From: Streptomyces sp. NBC_01214
GTDB taxonomy: Bacteria; Actinomycetota; Actinomycetes; Streptomycetales; Streptomycetaceae
DNA: 64,000 nucleotides
Reading direction: 5' to 3'
NCBI RefSeq assembly: GCF_026340975.1
Contig: NZ_JAPEOS010000001.1
Location: 4,559,001 to 4,623,000 of the forward strand
Every line of letters begins with the position of its first letter. Position 1 is the stretch's first letter. The notes beneath the pieces were generated by a model. The model did not search any database and had not been told where the DNA came from. It saw only the letters and a list, made by a program, of their open reading frames with translations. The position numbers were made by a program, and so were the translations under genes. Below, piece after piece: positions 58,802 through 64,000 of the stretch.

Positions 58802-60340
58802 TCAGTGGGAGCCGGGGCGGGGGGTGCGGGTGTGGTCGGCCTCGAAGCGCCGGAAGGCCGCCTCCTGCCGCCACTCGACCTGCGCCTTCGGGCTGGCAGC
58901 CAGGAACCGGGCGCACCGCTCGCTCGGGTGCTCGGCGCCCTGCTGCTCCTTGGCACACGCCCCGGTCGGACGGTAGCCGGTACGGACGTCACGGTTCCAC
59001 AGGCCCCGGCCGGGCAGGAACGAGTGTTCCAGGGAGGCCCGGGCGAGGTCCTTCAGCTCCGGGTAGCCGAGTCCGTACATCTCCGCAGCCCTGCGGTACT
59101 CGTCGGTGATCTCGATCCGGGACACGCCCGGGTCGTCGGTGGCGAGGACGACCGGCACGCCGTGGCGGCGGTAGGTGGCGAAGGGGTGCGCGTCGCCGGA
59201 GACGCGCAGGATCTGCTCGTTGCTGTGGAAGGGGACCTCGACCGCGATGCGCCGCTCGGCCATGTAGCGCATGAGCGACTCCCAGCGGTCCTCGTGCAGG
59301 ACGGACACGCCGTGCCCGATCCGCTCGGCGCGGCCGGTCTGGGCGGCCTCCCTGATGTGGAAGGTGAGGTCCTCCGGCTTGACCAGGCCGGGCACCAGCT
59401 CGCCCGCGTGCAGGGTGATGTGCGCCTTCGGGTACTGGGTCTTGAGGTAGTTCAGCATCCGCATGTGCAGGCGGTAGTCGCGCAGGGCGACCGGGTCGTC
59501 CTCCGGCTGCACCAGGTTGACGGCGACGAAGCGCGGGTCGCGCTCGGCCAGCCGCATGCCGAGCGCCATCTGGGTGAACACCCGCTCGGGGGTGCCGGCG
59601 CGGGCGACCTGGGAAATCCACCGGTACGGCAGCGAGCACGCGGCGTCGGGCTGCGGAGTGTCACAGTGCGCGGCGCCACGGAACTCGACGTCGGTGGTGT
59701 CGGCATCGGTGCGGGCCTGGCGGACGACCGCGTCCAGGCCCCCGCCGGCGAGGAGCTTGTCGTGCATGCGGTCCAGGTCGGCGTCGTAGCCGACCCGGTC
59801 GGCGAGCTCACGGGCCTGGCCGGAGGCCGGGGAGATCATGGTCTCCAGATAGAACTGGTTTTGTCGGGCCACGGAGCCCGCGACCTGCGCGAGCATCCGG
59901 CCCGGGTGCCGCCAGGTCACCTCGCCGAACTTCCCGAAGGTCGCGAAGAAGTGGTCGTGGCCGTTGCCGTCCGCCGGGAAGTCCTGCATCGACCAGGCCC
60001 GGATCACCTGCTGGCGGAACGCCGCGTCGGTGACGGCGTCGGCGGCCGGCCGGGTGCCCGCCCCGCACGGCGGGGGTACCGCCGTGGTGGTGTCGGTGGT
60101 GATGCAGAGGCCGTCCCCGGCTGCGAGTTCGATCAGGAACTCGGTGGTGACCGCTCCGGACAAGTGGTTGTGCAGGTCACCACCCTTGGGGAGGTCGGCG
60201 AAGAAGTCTCCGGCACGGCCCGGCCCGGAAGCCGGGGGCGCGACGGAGGCGGGGGTGGCGGCCGCCGCGTACGCGGAGGCGGGCGCGAGCAGGGCGAGGG
60301 CGGAGAGCGCACCGATCAAGTGGGATGGGATCACGGGCAC
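58802..60340 (-). CDS. secreted adenosine deaminase family protein
   Basis: About 512 residues. Residues 1-30 form a signal peptide (VIPSHLIGALSALALLAPAS then AYA). The metal-dependent amidohydrolase motifs are all present: DLHNHLSGAVT (HxH), ITLHAGELVP (His and catalytic Glu), IGHGVSVL and VVLATDDPGVSR (catalytic Asp). The PAVEV-like RIAVEVPFHSNEQILRVSGD is also family-typical. Extracellular relatives (ADGF/CECR1-like) deaminate adenosine or adenine nucleosides. The C-terminal 60 residues have three Cys, which suits an exported protein. The GTG at 60340 is the most upstream start that keeps the signal peptide intact; a second GTG lies two codons later. Confidence 0.9.
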   Translation of the reverse strand: MPVIPSHLIGALSALALLAPASAYAAAATPASVAPPASGPGRAGDFFADLPKGGDLHNHLSGAVTTEFLIELAAGDGLCITTDTTTAVPPPCGAGTRPAADAVTDAAFRQQVIRAWSMQDFPADGNGHDHFFATFGKFGEVTWRHPGRMLAQVAGSVARQNQFYLETMISPASGQARELADRVGYDADLDRMHDKLLAGGGLDAVVRQARTDADTTDVEFRGAAHCDTPQPDAACSLPYRWISQVARAGTPERVFTQMALGMRLAERDPRFVAVNLVQPEDDPVALRDYRLHMRMLNYLKTQYPKAHITLHAGELVPGLVKPEDLTFHIREAAQTGRAERIGHGVSVLHEDRWESLMRYMAERRIAVEVPFHSNEQILRVSGDAHPFATYRRHGVPVVLATDDPGVSRIEITDEYRRAAEMYGLGYPELKDLARASLEHSFLPGRGLWNRDVRTGYRPTGACAKEQQGAEHPSERCARFLAASPKAQVEWRQEAAFRRFEADHTRTPRPGSH

Positions 60341-60538
60341 ATGGTGGTGAAGGGGACCACAGTGCGGCGGTAGGCCGTGCCGAGCGCCTCCCCGCGTCAC
60401 CCGGGAGGCCCCGCAGAGGATCGTTCCTTCCGAGAGGGACCGCACCCACCACCTGGATGGGCGCGGGCATGAACATCGGAGTCGGAGCCGGCTCGGAGCT
60501 CACGTAAGCTCGCGATCACAGACCGAGTGGGGTGCCCG

Positions 60539-61153
60539 ATGCCATGGAAGCGACGCGAAGACGAGAGCCCAGCGATACCTCTGCCGACGCAACCGTGGCC
60601 GGCGGCATGGGATGAAGCAGGCCTGCTGACGCCGGAGCAGCGGGTGCGGGCTGTGGTCGAGGCGATCACCGACGGCACCACCGCCCGCCTCGATCAGCTT
60701 CAGGGCCTGCCGGCCGGGGCCGTCCTGGCCGTCGAGCGTGATCAACGAGCTCCGATGGCAGCCGCCTACCGAGAATTCCTTTCCCTGATCGGCGGTGGCG
60801 CAGGGCGCTTCATGCAGGGGACGGACGTCTACCACCCCCGCATCCTTGGCCTGGGGACGGCTGCCCGCGAGCTTCTCGAAGAGAACGAATCGTCCTTCCA
60901 CTTCGAGGCCACCGACCGTGTCTTCTCCATGCACCAGGGGTATCAGTTCGAGTTCATGCGAGGCACCGGACCTGACCCCGAGGTCTGGTCGTACTCCGAA
61001 GGCGATCACGCGGACCTTCCTGTTCCCAGCTGCTCGTCCTTCACCGACTGGCTCCGCGCGACCGCCGAGCGCGAGATACCGGTCTGGAAGCATCACGCCG
61101 AGACGGTTCGTGAGGAGACCAACGCCGACGGCAGTGTTACCTGGCACTGGTAG
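60539..61153 (+). CDS. SMI1/KNR4 (SUKH)-like protein
   Basis: A 204-residue cytoplasmic protein. The second half (FLSLIGGGAGRFMQGTDVYH, LGTAARELLEENES, then ATDRVFSMHQGYQFEFMRGT and DPEVWSYSEG) follows the SUKH/SMI1-KNR4 pattern of a Y-P-like loop, vF..hqGyqf.ff and dP.V..y.Eg. SUKH proteins include immunity proteins against polymorphic nuclease toxins. No toxin gene is visible nearby, so this is an orphan immunity-like gene or a housekeeping relative. Its base composition is slightly less GC-rich than its neighbours. The ATG at 60539 is preferred over one four codons earlier. Confidence 0.8.
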   Translation: MPWKRREDESPAIPLPTQPWPAAWDEAGLLTPEQRVRAVVEAITDGTTARLDQLQGLPAGAVLAVERDQRAPMAAAYREFLSLIGGGAGRFMQGTDVYHPRILGLGTAARELLEENESSFHFEATDRVFSMHQGYQFEFMRGTGPDPEVWSYSEGDHADLPVPSCSSFTDWLRATAEREIPVWKHHAETVREETNADGSVTWHW

Positions 61154-61653
61154 TCAGTCCTGGTCAGGTGTGCGTCAGTTCCGGACCGTGGTGGAGCTGG
61201 CCGAGCTTCCTTCCACAAACCTCCAATTACTCACGAATCAGTGGTGTTCGGGGTCGGCGCCGGGCCGCGAGCAGTGTCGGACGATGCGCCCGCCCCGATC
61301 AAGGCCGCCCGCTCACAGTCGCCAGAACACTGCCACCGGGTCCGCCGCCCCGTGCCGGACCCGTCGTACCTCCCACGAGCAGCTCAGCCGGCACAGCGCC
61401 TTCCAGCCGATCCCCGGGCGATCGACGGGGCCGCCCGGGCGGGCCGGGACGGAGGCTGTGGGCCGGCCGAGCGGCCGCGCCGGGAACAGCCGGGCCGGTC
61501 GGCGCGGTTGCACCGACCGAGGGACCGGCGCCGCACGGGCGGGGAGCACGGCGACCACGAGGTCGTCCGCCCCACCGGGATCCGGCCCTCCAGGATCGCG
61601 GTGAGTCCGCCGCGGACTCGGACCGAGAAGTACTTCCTCAGGAGGATTGTTTC
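61154..61653. other. 500-base gap, no gene supported
   Basis: The first third is unusually AT-rich (around CCAATTACTCACGAATCAG, 61226-61244), the rest GC-rich without codon bias on either strand. The only strong signal is GGAGGA at 61641-61646, the ribosome site of the next gene. It may contain a decayed coding fragment, but I could not assign it. Confidence 0.4.
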
Positions 61654-62487
61654 GTGGCTGACCGGCCCTTGACGCTCATGGCAGTGCACGCCCACCCCGA
61701 CGACGAGGCCACCGGAACCGGAGGGGTCCTCGCGCGGTACGCGGCAGAAGGCATCCGCACGGTTCTCGTGACGTGTACCGACGGCCGTTGCGGCGACGGA
61801 CCGGGCGGGACCAAGCCGGGCGATCCCGCGCACGATCCGGCGACCGTCGCCTTGATGCGCCGTCAAGAACTCGAGGCGAGCTGTGACGTCCTGAAGATCA
61901 GCGATCTCGAAATGCTGGACTACGCCGACTCCGGGATGATGGGCTGGCCGAGCAACGACGCTCCCGGGTCCTTCTGGCAGCTCCCCGTCGAGGAAGGCGC
62001 GGCCCGACTCGCGGAACTCATGCGGCACTACCGACCCGATGTGGTCGTCACCTACGACGAGAACGGCTTCTACGGCCATCCCGACCACATCCAGGCCCAT
62101 CGCATCACGATGGCGGCGTTGGAGATGACCGCGCTGACACCGAAGGTGTACTGGACGACGATGCCCCGCTCGGGGATGCAGCGCTTCGGGGAGATCATGC
62201 GCGAGTTCCATGAGGAGATGCCGGAGCCGGATCCCGCCGAGGCCGCCGCGATGGCCGAGATCGGCCTCCCCGACGATGAGATCACCACGTGGGTGGACAC
62301 CACCGCGTACAGCGGTCAGAAGTTCGACGCGCTGGCCGCGCACGCCAGTCAGGGCGAGAACATCTTCTTCCTCAAGATGGGCAAGGAGAGGTTCGGCGAG
62401 TTGATGGGCATGGAGACCTTCGTACGCGTCAAGGACTCCACCGGCGCGGCCGTGCCCGAGAACGATCTCTTCGCCGGACTGCGCTGA
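61654..62487 (+). CDS. PIG-L/LmbE deacetylase, Mca-like
   Basis: A 277-residue zinc amidohydrolase. The metal motif LMAVHAHPDDEATGTGGVLA (AHPDDE) and the third ligand in YGHPDHIQAHRITMAAL are the hallmarks of the PIG-L/LmbE family. GHPDH with VVVTYDENGFYG upstream matches mycothiol S-conjugate amidase and MshB in actinobacteria. Mca cleaves mycothiol conjugates during detoxification. The length and the central TYDENG make a Mca-like role likely but not certain. The GTG start has GGAGGA 7 bases upstream. It is convergent with the dehydrogenase gene. Confidence 0.9.
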   Translation: MADRPLTLMAVHAHPDDEATGTGGVLARYAAEGIRTVLVTCTDGRCGDGPGGTKPGDPAHDPATVALMRRQELEASCDVLKISDLEMLDYADSGMMGWPSNDAPGSFWQLPVEEGAARLAELMRHYRPDVVVTYDENGFYGHPDHIQAHRITMAALEMTALTPKVYWTTMPRSGMQRFGEIMREFHEEMPEPDPAEAAAMAEIGLPDDEITTWVDTTAYSGQKFDALAAHASQGENIFFLKMGKERFGELMGMETFVRVKDSTGAAVPENDLFAGLR

Positions 62488-62720
62488 TCCCCTGTCCGAC
62501 CGGGTCCGGGGAAGCTCGTCGGCCGTACGGCTACGGATCCTGCCTCCCCGCGCCGTGCCAGCACGGGCGATGCAGGAGCTCGGCCGGTGCGGGTTCCCAG
62601 ACCCGGACGTCGTCCCGCGGGACGCGCCGCCGCCGATCGAGGACGCCTCGCCCGGCAGCGCCTCGCCCGGGGCCGCGCGGCAGCCCGAAGCCGATCGCGG
62701 CTCCGGGCGCCCGGTTCTCC

Positions 62721-64000
62721 TCAGCTGAGGGCCGCCAGGACGCGGTCCGGGGTGAGCGGGAGCGCGCGGATCCGACAGCCGGTCGCGTGGTGGAAGGCAT
62801 TGCCGATGGCTGCCGCCGTGCCGACGATGCCGATCTCGCCGATGCCCTTGCCGCCCACCGGGTTGAGGTGCTTGTCGTGCTCGTCCAGCCAGTGCACCTC
62901 GATGTCGGGCACGTCGGCATGGACGGGGACGTGGTAGGAGGCGAGGTCGTTCTGGGTGAAGTCCCCGAAAGCCGGGTCCATGGTGCTGTGTTCGGTGAGG
63001 GCCATGCCCAGGCCCATCACCATGCCGCCGACGAACTGGGAGCGGGCGGTGAGCGGGTTCAGGACGCGGCCCGCGGCGAAGACGCCCAGGAGCCTGCGGA
63101 CCCGGACCTCGCCCGTGACGGTGTCGGTCTGCACCTCCGCGAAGTGGGCGCCGAACGCGTGCCTGGCGTACGGGGACTTCTGCTTGGCGGAGGCCGTCGT
63201 ATCGGCCGGGACGGACACTCCGGCTTCCGGGATCGGGCCGGGGCGGCGGGCGAGCAGGGCGACCAGGCTCGTGCAGGCGTCGTGGACCGCCCAGCCCCAG
63301 GAGGCCGTACCGGCCGAGCCGCCGGCCACCGAGCCCTGCGGCAGTGCGGAGTGCCCGATCTCCACCGCCACCCGGTCCAGGGTGACCCGTAGCGCGTCGG
63401 CGGCGATCTGCGCCAGGACCGTACGGGCGCCGGTGCCGAGGTCCGTGGCGTTGGTCTGCACGAGGTAGGTGCCGTCGGGGAAGGCGTGCGCCCGCGCCGA
63501 GGAAGGGGCGACGTACACCGGGTAGGTGGCGGCGGCGACCCCGGTGCCGATCAGCAGCGGGCCGTCCCGGCGCGGCGTGCGGTGCGCGGCCCAGTCGAAC
63601 CGGGCGGCCCCCTCGCGCAGGCATTCCACCAGATGGCGGCTGCTGAACGGGTGGCCGCTGTCGGGTTCTGCGCCGGGCTCGTTGCGGACGCGCAGCTCGA
63701 TCGGGTCGATGCCGAGGGCGCAGGCCAGCTCGTCCATGGCCGACTCCAGCGCGTACATGCCGGGACTCTCGCCGGGTGCCCGCATCCAGGAGGGCGTGGG
63801 TACGTCGAGGGGCACGACGCGGTGGGTGGTGAGCAGGGCGGGCGCGGCGTACATGACGCGGGCGGGGACGGCGGCCTGTTCGACGAACTCCCGGACGCGG
63901 GAGGTGTGCGTGGTGACCTCGTGGGCGACGGCGGTGAGCGTGCCGTCCGTACGGGCGCCCAGGCGCACGCGGTGCAGGGTGGGCGCGCGGTGTCCGACGA
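62721..64000 (-). CDS. xanthine dehydrogenase family molybdopterin-binding subunit, 5' end outside window
   Basis: The C-terminal 426 residues of a molybdenum hydroxylase large subunit. Visible motifs are GHRAPTLHRVRLGARTDGTL at the window edge, PSWMRAPGESPGMYALESAM, the long MPT-binding glycine run QGSVAGGSAGTASWGWAVHD, LLGVFAAGRVLNPLTARSQF, GGMVMGLGMALTEHS and GGKGIGEIGIVGTAAAIGNA with the catalytic Glu. Such subunits oxidise purines or aldehydes together with FAD and 2Fe-2S subunits, which are probably encoded beyond 64000. The exact substrate is unknown. Confidence 0.92.
   Translation of the reverse strand, partial: VGHRAPTLHRVRLGARTDGTLTAVAHEVTTHTSRVREFVEQAAVPARVMYAAPALLTTHRVVPLDVPTPSWMRAPGESPGMYALESAMDELACALGIDPIELRVRNEPGAEPDSGHPFSSRHLVECLREGAARFDWAAHRTPRRDGPLLIGTGVAAATYPVYVAPSSARAHAFPDGTYLVQTNATDLGTGARTVLAQIAADALRVTLDRVAVEIGHSALPQGSVAGGSAGTASWGWAVHDACTSLVALLARRPGPIPEAGVSVPADTTASAKQKSPYARHAFGAHFAEVQTDTVTGEVRVRRLLGVFAAGRVLNPLTARSQFVGGMVMGLGMALTEHSTMDPAFGDFTQNDLASYHVPVHADVPDIEVHWLDEHDKHLNPVGGKGIGEIGIVGTAAAIGNAFHHATGCRIRALPLTPDRVLAALS

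Noticed and set aside
61384..63624. 746-codon minus-strand frame spanning the Mca-like gene and part of the molybdopterin subunit
   Set aside because: It joins shadows of two real genes in other frames.
1..64000. A large biosynthetic gene cluster (PKS/NRPS/terpene) or prophage
   Set aside because: No megasynthase, terpene synthase, integrase, capsid or terminase genes were seen; tailoring-type enzymes are scattered among unrelated units.

Overview
The window is a stretch of a very GC-rich actinobacterial chromosome, almost certainly a Streptomyces or close relative. The evidence is strong third-position G/C bias, frequent GTG starts and ATGA/TGATG stop-start overlaps, several apparently leaderless genes, and a typical gene repertoire: MmyB-type XRE regulators, GlxA-type AraC regulators, a lipoprotein-dependent CUT1 alpha-glucoside transporter with a GH13 enzyme, a TerD/SCO0854-like protein and a LmbE/Mca-like deacetylase. 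I see no rRNA, tRNA, CRISPR array, integrase or intact transposase.

Layout. 0-6.9 kb: a cut-off SnoaL-like gene divergent from a MarR regulator with two perfect operators, a methyltransferase, a small membrane protein, an MmyB-type regulator divergent from a DHA2-type efflux pump, a GAPDH and a GlxA-like regulator. 6.9-17 kb: the most unusual part. It holds an unrecognised 420-residue protein, an HPr-kinase-like P-loop protein, and a translationally coupled pair made of a small two-helix membrane protein and a STAND NTPase with 14 WD40 repeats. These two share a short glycine/asparagine motif. Next come a divergent RtcB-like RNA ligase homologue convergent with the STAND gene, an aldo/keto reductase, and an RNase Z-like metallo-hydrolase. 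I read the pair as a candidate NLR-type sensor/effector system and the flanking RNA-enzyme homologues as possible associates.

17-35 kb: accessory metabolism and regulation. This includes a DUF6493-like protein, a TetR/SDR operon under a perfect 30-bp palindrome, a GNAT, a twice-frameshifted PLD-like pseudogene, a tyrosinase/DUF2182 pair, an ASCH protein, an ABC exporter with an HFCD flavoprotein, two further acetyltransferases, an NmrA-like reductase with its AraC regulator, a DUF1772 protein, a CPT-family kinase and a TerD-like protein. The last is followed by a strongly folded RNA element and a terminator. 35.5-44 kb: an NAD-dependent DNA ligase, then an amino-acid permease / TetR / saccharopine-dehydrogenase module with the same 21-bp site at both ends of the regulator, then an AraC regulator and FabV.

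44-51 kb: a minus-strand alpha-glucoside operon (GH13, lipoprotein, two permeases), one permease carrying an unusual inserted extracytoplasmic domain, and a second sugar-binding protein. 51-55 kb: a PadR / ABC ATPase / FtsX-like permease operon. 55-58 kb: an NmrA-like reductase, a P-loop kinase and three Nudix domains in two genes. 58-64 kb: a DUF4265 protein, a secreted adenosine deaminase, a lone SUKH-like protein, a PIG-L/Mca-like deacetylase and a cut-off molybdopterin-binding dehydrogenase subunit.

All functions are read from sequence motifs by eye; no database search was possible.
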